Shown here piece by piece: positions 25,320 through 36,582 of a DNA stretch of 64,000 bases (the stretch's first letter is position 1; the number at the start of each line of letters is the position of its first letter). Source of the DNA: Roseivirga sp. E12. GTDB taxonomy: Bacteria > Bacteroidota > Bacteroidia > Cytophagales > Cyclobacteriaceae. Location: the NCBI RefSeq assembly GCF_017592825.1, contig NZ_JAGFMD010000001.1, positions 1,116,001 through 1,180,000 of the forward strand, in the 5' to 3' direction. Both the position numbers and the translations under genes were made by a program. The notes beneath the pieces are model-generated. The model did not search any database. It was not told where the DNA came from and worked only from the letters and a program-made list of their open reading frames with translations.

Positions 25320-26552
25320 TTAGGAAACTTGCTTTGCTCGATTCAAGACAGCATTTAGCAGCACATTGGCACCGTTGATTACATCCTGATCTTTGGAATA
25401 TTCCTCCACATTGTGACTAATACCGTTTACGCTGGGTACAAAAATCATGGTGGAAGGACAGCAATGATTCATCATTTGCGCATCATGCCCTGCACCACTA
25501 GGCATACGCTTGGATCTTAATTCCAAGCCCGCAGCAGTGTTCTCTACTAAGTCGGGCATCTCTTTCGGAAAATGAACTGGTTCAAACCGAACCATTACCT
25601 CGCTTTTTACAGCCAAGTCCGACTCATTGACTGCTTTATTGATAAAGGTGTCAATTTCAATCTGTCCCTTGTTCAATGCCTCCTTATCGGTACTTCTAAG
25701 ATCTACCGTGAAACTGACTTCTCTCGGTATGATGTTGATTGTATTTGGCTCATACCGAATCGAACCAACAGTGGTAAGGACTGGATTCTCTTCTTTTCTG
25801 GAGTAATCTCCAATAAACTTGATGATTTCAGCACTGGCATAGCCAGTATCCTTTCGGTATTGATTAGGTGTAGTTCCCGCATGATTTGCCTCACCCTCGA
25901 TGGTATAACGTGTCCAGTGAATTCCCTGAACCATTTCCACCACACCTATATCGATTGCTTCATTTTCTAAAACAGGACCTTGCTCGATGTGCAACTCAAA
26001 AAAGCTCTCAAGAGCAATAGACCCAGGTTTTAAGGCCCCATCATACCCGATAGCCTTTAGTTGCGAACCAACCGTCTCGTTGGGATTATCATAAGCTTTT
26101 GAAACAAGGATATCATCAAGCTTAGCCTGTCCACTATATACATGGCTTCCCATCATATCTGGCGCAAATCTGACACCCTCTTCGTTTGTGAAGTTGATTA
26201 TTGCCAACGGATGATCGGTTTCAACACCTTGATCATTCAATGTTTGGATTAACTCCAATCCAGCAATCACACCTAAAGCGCCATCATAACGCCCTCCGGC
26301 ATAAACAGTATCTAAATGTGAACCGAAGGCAACGGCCGGAAGATCCTTCCTTCCTTTTCGAATACCGATCATATTACCCAACTGATCAATATGGACTTCT
26401 AGCCCAAGGTCGAGCATCAAGGTTTTGAGCAAGTCTCGAGCCTCTTTATCCTCCTCAGATAGTGCGATACGTTCAACGCCTATTTCACCTACCTTACCAA
26501 TTTCAGCAAAACGGGCTACATTAGACAATAAGCGTTGACCATTGATGTTCAT
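25320..26552 (-). CDS. M20 family Zn-dependent amidohydrolase (N-carbamoyl-L-amino acid hydrolase / allantoate amidohydrolase type)
   Basis: 410 residues. Metal ligands are visible as H79 and D81 in GSHLDTV, D90 in RYDGALG, and E124-E125 in FTNEEGVRF. The later dimerisation part contains HIEQGPVLE and AGTTP, and GAGHDAQMM supplies the late His ligand. This pattern defines the hydantoinase/carbamoylase subfamily of M20. It starts 1 nt after the metG stop, so it is probably co-transcribed with metG. No hydantoinase or allantoin gene is adjacent, and the true substrate is open. Confidence 0.85.
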   Translation of the reverse strand: MNINGQRLLSNVARFAEIGKVGEIGVERIALSEEDKEARDLLKTLMLDLGLEVHIDQLGNMIGIRKGRKDLPAVAFGSHLDTVYAGGRYDGALGVIAGLELIQTLNDQGVETDHPLAIINFTNEEGVRFAPDMMGSHVYSGQAKLDDILVSKAYDNPNETVGSQLKAIGYDGALKPGSIALESFFELHIEQGPVLENEAIDIGVVEMVQGIHWTRYTIEGEANHAGTTPNQYRKDTGYASAEIIKFIGDYSRKEENPVLTTVGSIRYEPNTINIIPREVSFTVDLRSTDKEALNKGQIEIDTFINKAVNESDLAVKSEVMVRFEPVHFPKEMPDLVENTAAGLELRSKRMPSGAGHDAQMMNHCCPSTMIFVPSVNGISHNVEEYSKDQDVINGANVLLNAVLNRAKQVS

Positions 26553-26553
26553 A

Positions 26554-28614
26554 TCAACTGATTACAGAACCTGGGTTTACGGCTTCGTTGGGTTGTAATA
26601 ACCTTAGGTTACCCTGAGCATCTTCTGCCATAAGAATCATACCCTGAGATTCCACACCCATCATTTTTCGAGGAGCCAAGTTGGCGATGATGGTCACTTG
26701 TTTTCCAATCATCTCATCAGGATCATAGTGCTTCGCGATACCACTGAGAATGGTTCTTTTATCTATGCCCGTATCCACGAGAAACTGAAGCAACTTATTA
26801 GACTTCTCAACTTTTTTAGCTTCGATAATAGTCCCTACTCTCAAGTCTAGTTTCATGAAATCGTCAAAGACTATATCCTCTTTTAGAGGTGCTAATGTGA
26901 TTTCCTTGTTTTCCATTTCGTTTTGTTTCTTAGTGTCCTCTAATTTTTGGACCTGTGCCTCAATTGTTTTGTCTTCTATTTTCTCAAAAAGCAATGTAGC
27001 TTTCTCTAATACCGATCCCTCTGCCAATAATTCATCGTTACCGGCATTTGACCAGTCTAGCTTTTCGAGGTTCAATAGGCCTCTCAGTTTATCAGTAGTA
27101 AAAGGAATAAATGGCTCTGCCACAATTGACAAATTTGCCACCAACTGTAGTGCAATATTGAGTATTGTTCCTACACGCTCAGGGTCAGTCTTGATGAGTT
27201 TCCATGGTTCAGTGTCTGCCAAATACTTATTACCCATCCTGGCGAGTTCCATCATTTCCGCCAGTCCCTCTCTAAATCGGTACTTTTCAATTGACTCACC
27301 AACCTTTTTAGGAACTTGCCCCAATTGATCAAGTACTTCCTTATCAATATCAAATACTTCACCTCTCGCTGGAATTTTTCCCTCAAAGTATTTGTGGGTC
27401 AATACCACCGCTCGGTTGACAAAGTTCCCTAGTATAGCAACCAGCTCATTGTTATTTCTAGCCTGGAAATCCTTCCAAGTAAAATCATTGTCCTTACTCT
27501 CAGGTGCGTTAGAACAAAGGGCATAACGCAAAACATCTTGTTTCTCTGGAAGGTCAGTCAAGTATTCATGAAGCCATACGGCCCAATTTCTTGAAGTCGA
27601 GATTTTATCCCCTTCCAGATTCAAAAATTCATTGGCGGGCACATTATCTGGCAACACATAATCACCCATTGATTTCAGAATGGCCGGGAATATGATACAA
27701 TGGAAGACGATATTGTCTTTACCGATAAAGTGTACCAATTTGGTGTCGTCCGACTTCCAGTAAGGCTCCCAATCTTTTCCCTGACTTTCAGCCCATTCTC
27801 TTGTTGCCGAAACGTAGCCTATGGGAGCATCGAACCAAACATAAAGTACCTTACCATCTGCACCTTCTACTGGCACCTTAATCCCCCAATCTAAATCTCG
27901 AGTCATCGCTCTTGGCTGTAAGCCACCATCGATCCAGGATTTGCATTGGCCCCAAACGTTAGGTTTCCAATCTTTCTTATGGCCTTCAACGATCCATTCG
28001 TTCAACCACTTCTCATAATTCTGTAATGGCAAATACCAATGCTTTGTTTCTCTTTTAACTGGAGGGTTTCCTGTCAAAGTAGATACCGGATTAATCAAGT
28101 CTGTCGGATTCAATGAAGAGCCGCAGTTTTCGCACTGATCTCCATAAGCTGAAGGATGGCTACAGCGAGGACAGGTACCAGTGATATAGCGATCGGCCAG
28201 AAACTGTTTGGCTTCATCATCATAGTACTGCTCACTCACGCGTTCTTCGAAAAGGCCTTTTTGGTATAATTCTTTGAAGAACATTTGAGCTGTCTCGTGA
28301 TGCACTTCATTTGAAGTGCGAGAATAAACATCAAATGAAATTCCTAGTTGATCCATTGAGTCTTGGATCATACCATGATACTTATCAACGATCGCTTGCG
28401 GAGTCGTCCCCTCTTTTCTGGCTCTCATTGTTATGGCCATTCCATGCTCGTCTGAAGCACAGATGAAAGCTACATCCTCCCCTTTAGATCGTAAATACCT
28501 AACATAAATATCGGCTGGTACATAAACTCCCGCTAAATGACCAATATGAATTGGACCGTTAGCATAGGGTAAGGCAGCAGTAACTGTATGCCTTTTGAAA
28601 TCTCTCTGACTCAT
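26554..28614 (-). CDS. metG: Methionyl-tRNA synthetase with C-terminal tRNA-binding domain
   Basis: 686 residues from ATG 28614; the TTG three codons upstream lies within the -7 box. Class I motifs are HIGH (23-26) and KISTS in place of [24 protein letters not shown] zinc knuckle and WFDAPIGY are typical of MetG1 enzymes. The last about 110 residues ([18 protein letters not shown]) are the OB-fold Trbp111-like tRNA-binding domain. The final [15 protein letters not shown] is standard. The promoter box is so close that the mRNA may be leaderless. Confidence 0.95.
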   Translation of the reverse strand: MSQRDFKRHTVTAALPYANGPIHIGHLAGVYVPADIYVRYLRSKGEDVAFICASDEHGMAITMRARKEGTTPQAIVDKYHGMIQDSMDQLGISFDVYSRTSNEVHHETAQMFFKELYQKGLFEERVSEQYYDDEAKQFLADRYITGTCPRCSHPSAYGDQCENCGSSLNPTDLINPVSTLTGNPPVKRETKHWYLPLQNYEKWLNEWIVEGHKKDWKPNVWGQCKSWIDGGLQPRAMTRDLDWGIKVPVEGADGKVLYVWFDAPIGYVSATREWAESQGKDWEPYWKSDDTKLVHFIGKDNIVFHCIIFPAILKSMGDYVLPDNVPANEFLNLEGDKISTSRNWAVWLHEYLTDLPEKQDVLRYALCSNAPESKDNDFTWKDFQARNNNELVAILGNFVNRAVVLTHKYFEGKIPARGEVFDIDKEVLDQLGQVPKKVGESIEKYRFREGLAEMMELARMGNKYLADTEPWKLIKTDPERVGTILNIALQLVANLSIVAEPFIPFTTDKLRGLLNLEKLDWSNAGNDELLAEGSVLEKATLLFEKIEDKTIEAQVQKLEDTKKQNEMENKEITLAPLKEDIVFDDFMKLDLRVGTIIEAKKVEKSNKLLQFLVDTGIDKRTILSGIAKHYDPDEMIGKQVTIIANLAPRKMMGVESQGMILMAEDAQGNLRLLQPNEAVNPGSVIS

Positions 28615-28620
28615 AGGTCG

Positions 28621-28628
28621 CAAAGATA
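28621..28628 (-). promoter_or_regulatory. -7 box of metG
   Basis: TATCTTTG on the minus strand is a perfect TAnnTTTG. Its last base is 7 nt upstream of the ATG, so transcription should begin at or within a few bases of the start codon. Confidence 0.55.
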
Positions 28629-28799
28629 GTTTTTAGATGTTAGATAGTAGATTTTAGGTCCTAGATTTTGAAGCTAACCTCTATAAACATATTATTTATA
28701 TGATTCAATTTGATAAATGACCACCAAAAAAAAACTCAAAAATTTGCGAAACAATTTTCGTCTGTATTTCTTAGTAAGTAAACTATAAAATTGAACCCC

Positions 28800-29375
28800 A
28801 TGACAGCACAAGAAGCGTTGGTCTTATTAACAGAAGGTAATCAAAGATATCAGACTGGTCAATATGCTCACCCTAACACAGATACAGCAAGAAGAGATAG
28901 CCAAACAGGTGGTCAAGCTCCATTTGCTATTGTTTTAAGCTGTGCGGACTCAAGAGTAGCACCAGAATTATTGTTTGATAGAGGTATTGGAGACTTATTC
29001 ATTATCAGAGTAGCAGGAAATGTAATAGATGATCATGCCATCGGTAGCATAGAATATGCAGTGGCTCACTTAGGAACGAAACTAATTGTTGTCATGGGCC
29101 ATGAAAGCTGTGGTGCTGTTGGTGCAAGTTTAGGTGATGCCGACCCAGGGGGACACATTGGATCAATTGTCAAAAAAATCAAACCTGCTGTAAATATGGC
29201 AAAACAAATGGAAGGTGACTTGCTTACCAATTCCATCAAGGTAAATGCCCAGATAGTGGGTGAAGAGTTAAAAGAAACCAAGCCAATCCTCTCAGATGCA
29301 GTAAAGAATGCAGGGGTTGAGGTTGTTTCTGCCTATTACAAGCTTAGCTCAGGAGAAGTAGAGTTCCTATCATAA
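28800..29375 (+). CDS. Beta-class carbonic anhydrase
   Basis: 191 residues from ATG 28800; a TTG three codons upstream is less likely. Zinc and proton-relay residues are C48, D50 and R52 in LSCADSRV, and H101 and C104 in GHESCGAV. The length fits beta-CAs. It interconverts CO2 and bicarbonate in the cytoplasm, since no signal peptide is seen. It is monocistronic, closed by a strong terminator. Confidence 0.95.
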   Translation: MTAQEALVLLTEGNQRYQTGQYAHPNTDTARRDSQTGGQAPFAIVLSCADSRVAPELLFDRGIGDLFIIRVAGNVIDDHAIGSIEYAVAHLGTKLIVVMGHESCGAVGASLGDADPGGHIGSIVKKIKPAVNMAKQMEGDLLTNSIKVNAQIVGEELKETKPILSDAVKNAGVEVVSAYYKLSSGEVEFLS

Positions 29376-29390
29376 AGAAAAGTGTACAAA

Positions 29391-29426
29391 AAAGCCTCTT
29401 ACCATTCGGTAAGAGGCTTTTTTTAT
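29391..29426 (+). terminator. Terminator after carbonic anhydrase
   Basis: AAAGCCTCTTACC/GGTAAGAGGCTTT, a 13-bp perfect stem with an ATTC loop and seven Ts. Confidence 0.95.
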
Positions 29427-29528
29427 TGCGGCCAAGGGTAACTAGCTCTTTGACTTCGCTATACTAAACTCATAAGCAGTTCAAGAGTTATATCAACCAC
29501 ATTTTTATGCCTAGCTTTGGCACTTCTT

Positions 29529-29774
29529 ATGCCGATAGAATATAAAAGATCAGAACCTAAGGAGGGAGAAGTCAATAACCCATTGCATGGTGTCAAACTT
29601 GTTGATATCCTTGAGTATTTGGTCGCGACACAAGGTTGGCCGAAAATGGCAGAAGTCGTTTCAATCAACTGCTTCAAAAGTGACCCTAGCATTAAGTCCA
29701 GCTTGAAATTTCTAAGGAAAACACCTTGGGCACGTACTAAAGTTGAGGAATACTATCTAAAGTGCATCAAGTAA
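29529..29774 (+). CDS. VF530 family putative DNA-binding protein
   Basis: 81 residues from ATG 29529. [20 protein letters not shown] and [20 protein letters not shown] with PWARTKVE cover the complete VF530 domain, a small helical fold. VF530 proteins are described as double-stranded DNA-binding; the cellular role is not known. It lies 9 nt before rlmF and probably shares its transcript. Confidence 0.85.
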   Translation: MPIEYKRSEPKEGEVNNPLHGVKLVDILEYLVATQGWPKMAEVVSINCFKSDPSIKSSLKFLRKTPWARTKVEEYYLKCIK

Positions 29775-29783
29775 ACGATTGAC

Positions 29784-30842
29784 ATGAAGGATTCGTCAGA
29801 ACATAGCAAGCCCAGCAGCTTTGCACAGGCTTTAAGAAATAAAGCCAAAGAGGTCGCTCCTCATAAGTCGAAGATCAAAGAGATTAAGCCTAAAAAAGGG
29901 TCTAAGCTTCACCCAAGAAACAAACATCATGGACGCTATGACCTGAAGCAATTGGTAAAAGTGAATCCCCCACTCGCTGAACACATTATAAAAAATGTGA
30001 GAAACGAAGACACAGTAGACTTTGCCAACCCGGATGCTGTCAGGTTACTGAACGAGGCACTGCTAAAACAACATTACAACTTAGACTACTGGAGCATTCC
30101 TGACGGCTACCTTTGCCCTCCTATACCGGGAAGAGCGGATTACGTTCATTATATCGCGGATGTACTCAGTGCCAGTAACTTTGGAAAAGTACCAGAAGGC
30201 GCAAGTATTAAATGCCTCGACATCGGAGTGGGCGCTAACTGTGTTTACCCAATTATCGGCAATGCCAGCTATGGTTGGTCATTCATAGGGTCCGATATTG
30301 ATCAGGCCTCTATTGATTCGGCACAAAAGATAGTAGACGACAACCCAAGCCTTAAAGGTAAAGTCGATATCCGCTTCCAGTCGAATCCAAAGGATATCCT
30401 TTATGGCATAATCGACCATGAAGAAAAAGTCGACCTGGTGATTTGCAATCCTCCATTTCACGCTTCGCAAGAAGCAGCTCTGGAAGGTACATTACGTAAA
30501 CTGAGCAATCTCAATAAGAAAGAAATCAAAGAGGCCAAGCTTAATTTCGGTGGACAAGGTGGTGAACTTTGGTGCGAAGGAGGCGAAAGGCGCTTTGTAG
30601 GTGACTTGGTAAGAGAAAGTAAAAAGTTTGGCAAGTCTTGCTTCTGGTTCTCTTCACTGATTTCAAAGCAATCGAATCTCAAGGCTGTTCAGGAATATCT
30701 CCAAATCGCAGGTGCTGCCGAAATTAAAGTAATGGCGATGAGCCAGGGCAACAAAGCCAGTCGTATCATTGCATGGACTTTCTTATCAGAAACTGAGCAA
30801 TCAGACTGGCAAAAAAGCAGGTGGAAGCAGCCATCAAAATAA
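29784..30842 (+). CDS. rlmF: 23S rRNA (adenine(1618)-N(6))-methyltransferase
   Basis: 352 residues. A basic N-terminal tail precedes LHPRNKHHGRYDLKQLV, the RlmF-specific start. The SAM-binding CLDIGVGANCVYPIIG and catalytic NPPF in VICNPPFHASQEA follow, as does the GGELWCEGGE block. It methylates A1618 (E. coli numbering) of 23S rRNA. The length is slightly above the E. coli enzyme because of the Lys-rich N-terminus. Confidence 0.95.
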   Translation: MKDSSEHSKPSSFAQALRNKAKEVAPHKSKIKEIKPKKGSKLHPRNKHHGRYDLKQLVKVNPPLAEHIIKNVRNEDTVDFANPDAVRLLNEALLKQHYNLDYWSIPDGYLCPPIPGRADYVHYIADVLSASNFGKVPEGASIKCLDIGVGANCVYPIIGNASYGWSFIGSDIDQASIDSAQKIVDDNPSLKGKVDIRFQSNPKDILYGIIDHEEKVDLVICNPPFHASQEAALEGTLRKLSNLNKKEIKEAKLNFGGQGGELWCEGGERRFVGDLVRESKKFGKSCFWFSSLISKQSNLKAVQEYLQIAGAAEIKVMAMSQGNKASRIIAWTFLSETEQSDWQKSRWKQPSK

Positions 30843-30857
30843 CTACTTCCCTACCTC

Positions 30858-31343
30858 CTACCTTTCAAACACATGCCTGTTGCGCATGAAATATTCCGAC
30901 TCACCCTCATATTTAACCATTTTTATATAGACAATTCTTTCGGGAGATACGTCAACGGTCTGCTTGAACGATGCCTTTTTGTTATTGTCCTTTCCTTCGC
31001 TAGACATTTTTAGCTTCCAATGACTGAGGTCTGTGATTTCGCTTTCGTCTAATGTCCAATTTCCGTTATAAAGGATTTTGTTCTTTTTGATCTGGAACAT
31101 ACCTTTTCTCTTTTCCACTCGACCGTCACCTTCATTATAGAAATACTCGAATTTCAATTTCTCGCCTGTAAATGTGGCTACCATTCTTACCGAAAGTTCA
31201 ACCATGGTTTTATCATCTCCATAATTGAGGTAGGTCAATGTGCCATTCCATTCGCCATCGTAAACCTTTAAATGATCAGAAGTCAAATCTTGGTTCAACA
31301 TTAAACAAAGTGATAAAAGAATTGTAGATACTAGAGTTTTCAT
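30858..31343 (-). CDS. Exported hypothetical protein
   Basis: 161 residues with a short N-terminal hydrophobic leader, about residues 3-16. The remainder looks like an all-beta domain: YDGEWNGTLTYLNYGDDKT, GMFQIKKNKILYNGNWTL and ERIVYIKMVKYEGESEYF. It has the feel of a lipocalin/calycin-type periplasmic protein, but I do not recognise a family. It is convergent with rlmF, with 15 nt between the stops. Confidence 0.55.
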   Translation of the reverse strand: MKTLVSTILLSLCLMLNQDLTSDHLKVYDGEWNGTLTYLNYGDDKTMVELSVRMVATFTGEKLKFEYFYNEGDGRVEKRKGMFQIKKNKILYNGNWTLDESEITDLSHWKLKMSSEGKDNNKKASFKQTVDVSPERIVYIKMVKYEGESEYFMRNRHVFER

Positions 31344-31542
31344 TGCTTTTCGTTTTCCTTCTTATTTGCCAAAGACGTACCAAAAACATAACAGACTGGC
31401 TATCTAATACTTACGCCTAACTGCATACATACACTTGTTCCAATGTGAAACAGAGTCATGATGCGAAGCGGAACACTTTAATAGAAATGTGACTCTTTAA
31501 CTTAAAGTTTACAGCACAGTTCCCTTTTACATACAATAGCCT

Positions 31543-31550
31543 TACCTTTG
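31543..31550 (+). promoter_or_regulatory. -7 box upstream of the ABC-F gene
   Basis: TACCTTTG followed by CGGCC lies 19 nt upstream of the ATG; perfect TAnnTTTG. Confidence 0.55.
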
Positions 31551-31566
31551 CGGCCTGAATAATTAG

Positions 31567-33183
<1,617 letters not shown>

Positions 33184-33304
33184 GCGATAAGGGTAGTTCG
33201 ATGCTACATGACATGAGTAGCACCAAGGTAAAAGGTAGCTCATTTATTAGATGTATTCTCAATAATCTTTGTAGTACGAGTCGTGTCTAGCATTATATTT
33301 ATGC

Positions 33305-33850
33305 ATGCGACTTGAAACAGACCGACTCGTATTGCAAGAACTAAGCTGGAATGACCTGGATGAAATCTTTGCTTTTCATAGCATTCCTGATGTAGCCAGA
33401 TTTAATACAATTGGTATTCCCAGTGACAAGGAAGTAACTAGGAATATCATTCGTGGCGCCATTGAAGACCTGTCAAACACCCCAAGATCTATTTATGGTT
33501 GGACTGTGAGGATGAAGGAAACAAATGCCTTTGTTGGCCAAACGGGCATGTCTTGCTCTAATAATCGTTTCAAGATGGCAGAAATTCACTATCACATCTC
33601 TCCTGAATTCTGGAAACAAGGTTATGCTACTGAAATTGCAAAACGGCTTATCAAATTTGGGTTCGAGGAACTAAAACTTCATCGGATCGAAGCCGGGGTA
33701 GCAACGGACAATATTGGCTCTATCCGTGTTCTTGAAAAGTTAGGTATGCAAAGAGAAGGTCTCCGCAGAAAAATACTCCCAATTCGTGGCGAGTGGCGCG
33801 ACAACTATATGTATTCCATTTTGGACGAAGAATTTCGAGTAGATCAGTAA
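33305..33850 (+). CDS. GNAT acetyltransferase (RimJ/RimL-like)
   Basis: 181 residues. It begins LETDRLVLQELSWNDLDEIF, typical of the RimJ/RimL/SpeG-like branch. The acetyl-CoA loop is QGYATEIAKRLIKFGFEEL, and the late block HRIEAGVATDNIGSIRVLEK with LGMQREG is canonical. Possible substrates are ribosomal protein N-termini or small amines. It lies 1 nt before the glycosylase gene, so they are likely co-transcribed. Confidence 0.9.
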   Translation: MRLETDRLVLQELSWNDLDEIFAFHSIPDVARFNTIGIPSDKEVTRNIIRGAIEDLSNTPRSIYGWTVRMKETNAFVGQTGMSCSNNRFKMAEIHYHISPEFWKQGYATEIAKRLIKFGFEELKLHRIEAGVATDNIGSIRVLEKLGMQREGLRRKILPIRGEWRDNYMYSILDEEFRVDQ

Positions 33851-33851
33851 T

Positions 33852-34742
33852 ATGACAACCAAGGTCCAAGTCCAAACCCCTGCCCTTTTTGATTTTGATC
33901 AATGCCTCTTCTTTCTAGACAGAGGTTATGATGAATGCCTGTTTCAATTGGAAGAGCGAAAAGTTCATAGAGCCATCACTTACGGAGATGAGTTACTTCC
34001 CTTTACAGTCACGGACGAAGAAAATGGGCTAGTGATCGAAATGTCAAATGATCTTCCGGACGACCAGGTCAAGTTTGTTAAGGATTACGTCAGAGAATGG
34101 TTTGATTTGGACCGAGACATAGAGCCTTTTTATGACTTACTCACATCGATAGAATCGCTGAATGATTTAAAAAACGCTTATGAGGGTTTAAGACTTATTG
34201 GCATTCCAGATCTCTTTGAAGCCATGTGCTGGAGTATTATTGGTCAGCAGATCAACCTGACCTTTGCCTTCAAACTCAAGAGAAAGCTAGTCGAGATCTA
34301 TGGGAAGTCAATTCAATGGAATAGTCAAACCTTATACCACTTCCCTACCCCTGAGTCTTTGATAAAGTTAGATGAGGATGTATTGAGAGCTAATCAATTT
34401 TCGCGTGGGAAGATTCAATACTTGAAAAACGTGGCTTCCGCCTTTCTAGAAAATGGACTTGACAAGAGATCAATCGCTGCAATACCCGACTTTGAGTCAA
34501 GGCAAAAAAAGCTGATTGAGATTAAAGGGATTGGGGTTTGGTCTGCAAATTATGCCTTAATGAAAACACTTCACCAACCCGAAGCCATCCCATTTGGCGA
34601 TACCGGCTTAACACAAGCACTCTTCAATCATAAAATCATAGAGGACCGTAAGGACGAAGCTGCCATTAAGCAATTCTTTAAATCTGTCAAAGGCTGGGAA
34701 GCCTATACTGTTTTCTACCTATGGAGAAGTCTGGCTGGCTAA
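33852..34742 (+). CDS. DNA-3-methyladenine glycosylase II (AlkA-like)
   Basis: 296 residues of the HhH-GPD superfamily. An N-terminal beta-rich AlkA-type domain (about 1-100) is followed by WSIIGQQINLTFAFKLKRKL. The helix-hairpin-helix IEIKGIGVWSANYALMKTL leads into the catalytic Asp in IPFGDTGL. There are no FeS cysteines. It removes alkylated bases from DNA; the base specificity is not evident. Confidence 0.9.
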   Translation: MTTKVQVQTPALFDFDQCLFFLDRGYDECLFQLEERKVHRAITYGDELLPFTVTDEENGLVIEMSNDLPDDQVKFVKDYVREWFDLDRDIEPFYDLLTSIESLNDLKNAYEGLRLIGIPDLFEAMCWSIIGQQINLTFAFKLKRKLVEIYGKSIQWNSQTLYHFPTPESLIKLDEDVLRANQFSRGKIQYLKNVASAFLENGLDKRSIAAIPDFESRQKKLIEIKGIGVWSANYALMKTLHQPEAIPFGDTGLTQALFNHKIIEDRKDEAAIKQFFKSVKGWEAYTVFYLWRSLAG

Positions 34743-34981
34743 GCTCCAAGGCTTCACCATTTCAAGAGTCAATCAGCATTTCGATGCTTTGATATCAGAG
34801 CCCACCTTACTAACTGTAAGATTAAAGTTAAAAGCTGCTAAACACCGTTAGTCGATGAAATTCCCACTTTAATCGATCAAAAAACACGAATTTCTGCGGG
34901 TTTATAAATCTGTAATACTGCTTTATCACTCAACACCTCTTCTAATAATTGTGTAACGACATTTCCATCAACAATAGTTGA

Positions 34982-36580
34982 ATGAGAAAAACAATGTTAC
35001 TGATTACTTGCCTTATCAGTCTAGAGACGATTGGGCGAGCACAAGTCTTAAGTCCTGAGATCCAAAACCAGATATCCAACATTCTGGAAGTTGATCAAAA
35101 GACTACTCTACCGGGCGGGGCGCTTGTGATCCTGAGAAAAAACCTTCCTATCTATACCAAGTATTTTGGTCTGGCCAACTTAAATGAGGAAATCCCTATA
35201 AGCAAAGAGACGAGGTTCCACCTCAATTTCCTGACGCAAGACTTCATTGCTTTGGCAACGAAAAACCTTGCAGATAAAGGCATCATTTCTCTCAATGACT
35301 TGGCCAACAAATACATTCCTGAGTTACCAACAATTGCAAAGGATATAACGGTCAACCACCTGATTCAGCACACAAGCGGTTTGTATGACTACTGGTCATT
35401 GAAATCTCTTGGTGGCTGGGATTATGACGATGTGTTTAAAAAAGAGCAAGCCCTCCAGATGCTCAGCAAGGTAAGTAACCTGAATAACCCACCTGGTGAG
35501 GCCTACAACTTTTCAAATACGAACTACCTTCTTCTAGCCGAAATTATCAGGCGTTCCACTGACAACTCTGTAAATGAGGTACTCAAACGAGAATTCTTTG
35601 AGCCATTGAACATGAACGATGCGTTTGTTTCAGAAAACTACGCAGCACCGGTAAGCAACAAGGCCTTCTATTACTTTGATTATGGCGAAGGCCACCAAAC
35701 AAGTTTTGCCAAGTACGGAACCGATTCAGGACCTGTTGGATTATATGCTACCCTAAACGATCTGCAAAAATGGGTTCAATTCGTCCAGAAAAAAGGAGAA
35801 TCAGAATCACTTGTATCTATCAACAAAGCCAAGCACAAGGGTCATGAAGTGAGCTATCAGGATGCCTATTACTTTGGCTATAGAGGTTTTGTAGGAGAAT
35901 TCTCGGATGAAAATCTCACCATCATCTTGTTGAGCAATGATTACTACTACAATACACATGATCGTGCTCTAGAGGTTGCCTCCCTCCTTTTGCCTGATCG
36001 CTCAGAGGAAAAGGATCAAGCTTCTGAGCTCGAAAGCCTCATCGGCCCCGAAGAAATTGTCGGGCACTACTGGGACCCAGTCGATATGCACGCTAAGCAG
36101 ATAGAGCTTAGAAATGATACGCTTTACTATCAAGTACCTAGAGGTTGGTCTAGCCCAATAGTCCTGGAGAACGGAAAATTCAAATTGGTCAATAGCAGAT
36201 CGAATCGATCCATCCGATTTTATAAAGAAGAGGGAAAGGCAGCTATGACAATTTATACCGACAACACGCCTACCAATGATTACACGCGGTATGAGCGCGT
36301 GGATCACAATGAGGAATCGTTGGCCGAGTTTGTAGGCGAATACTACACGGAAATTGTTGGTTCAATTTACAAGTTCATTGTTCGTGATGGCTACTTGACT
36401 GCCACCAACCTACGTACAGAAGATATTATTCTCGATCCACTAACAGCGGATCAATTCGCCAGTGAAGACGCATGGTTCTTCAGTCAAATTCAATTTGAAA
36501 GAAATTTAGAAGGCCAAATCACCGGCTTCTATCTGAACACCCCTGAAATCAAAAAATTATGGTTCAAAAAACTCAATTAA
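34982..36580 (+). CDS. Exported beta-lactamase-fold (class C/PBP-like) pseudoenzyme, copy 1
   Basis: 532 residues, signal peptide ending GRAQ at about 21. The fold is clear: the PGGALVILRKNLPIY start, LIQHTSGLYDYW and the C-terminal beta domain (about 350-532) of serine hydrolases. The active site is gone. The SxxK motif reads F83-L-T-Q86 in HLNFLTQDF, the YxN motif reads F177-S-N179, and no HxG/KTG is visible. It therefore cannot use the normal Ser-Lys-Tyr mechanism. It lies 2 nt before its paralogue. A binding or regulatory role is inferred. Confidence 0.8.
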   Translation: MRKTMLLITCLISLETIGRAQVLSPEIQNQISNILEVDQKTTLPGGALVILRKNLPIYTKYFGLANLNEEIPISKETRFHLNFLTQDFIALATKNLADKGIISLNDLANKYIPELPTIAKDITVNHLIQHTSGLYDYWSLKSLGGWDYDDVFKKEQALQMLSKVSNLNNPPGEAYNFSNTNYLLLAEIIRRSTDNSVNEVLKREFFEPLNMNDAFVSENYAAPVSNKAFYYFDYGEGHQTSFAKYGTDSGPVGLYATLNDLQKWVQFVQKKGESESLVSINKAKHKGHEVSYQDAYYFGYRGFVGEFSDENLTIILLSNDYYYNTHDRALEVASLLLPDRSEEKDQASELESLIGPEEIVGHYWDPVDMHAKQIELRNDTLYYQVPRGWSSPIVLENGKFKLVNSRSNRSIRFYKEEGKAAMTIYTDNTPTNDYTRYERVDHNEESLAEFVGEYYTEIVGSIYKFIVRDGYLTATNLRTEDIILDPLTADQFASEDAWFFSQIQFERNLEGQITGFYLNTPEIKKLWFKKLN

Positions 36581-36582
36581 AA

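Noticed and set aside
26855-27328. 157-codon plus-strand open frame inside metG
   Set aside because: It is antisense to a fully conserved metG, Ser-rich and without recognisable motifs, so it is a shadow of codon bias.
28629-28680. TTAGAT/TAGATTTTAG low-complexity repeats upstream of metG
   Set aside because: Short AT-rich repetition typical of spacers; no symmetric site or stable fold.
34877-34985. Minus-strand frame ending LLEEVLSDKAVLQIYKPAEI
   Set aside because: It looks protein-like but is only about 35 codons, has no start and no recognisable family; it could be a gene relic or chance.
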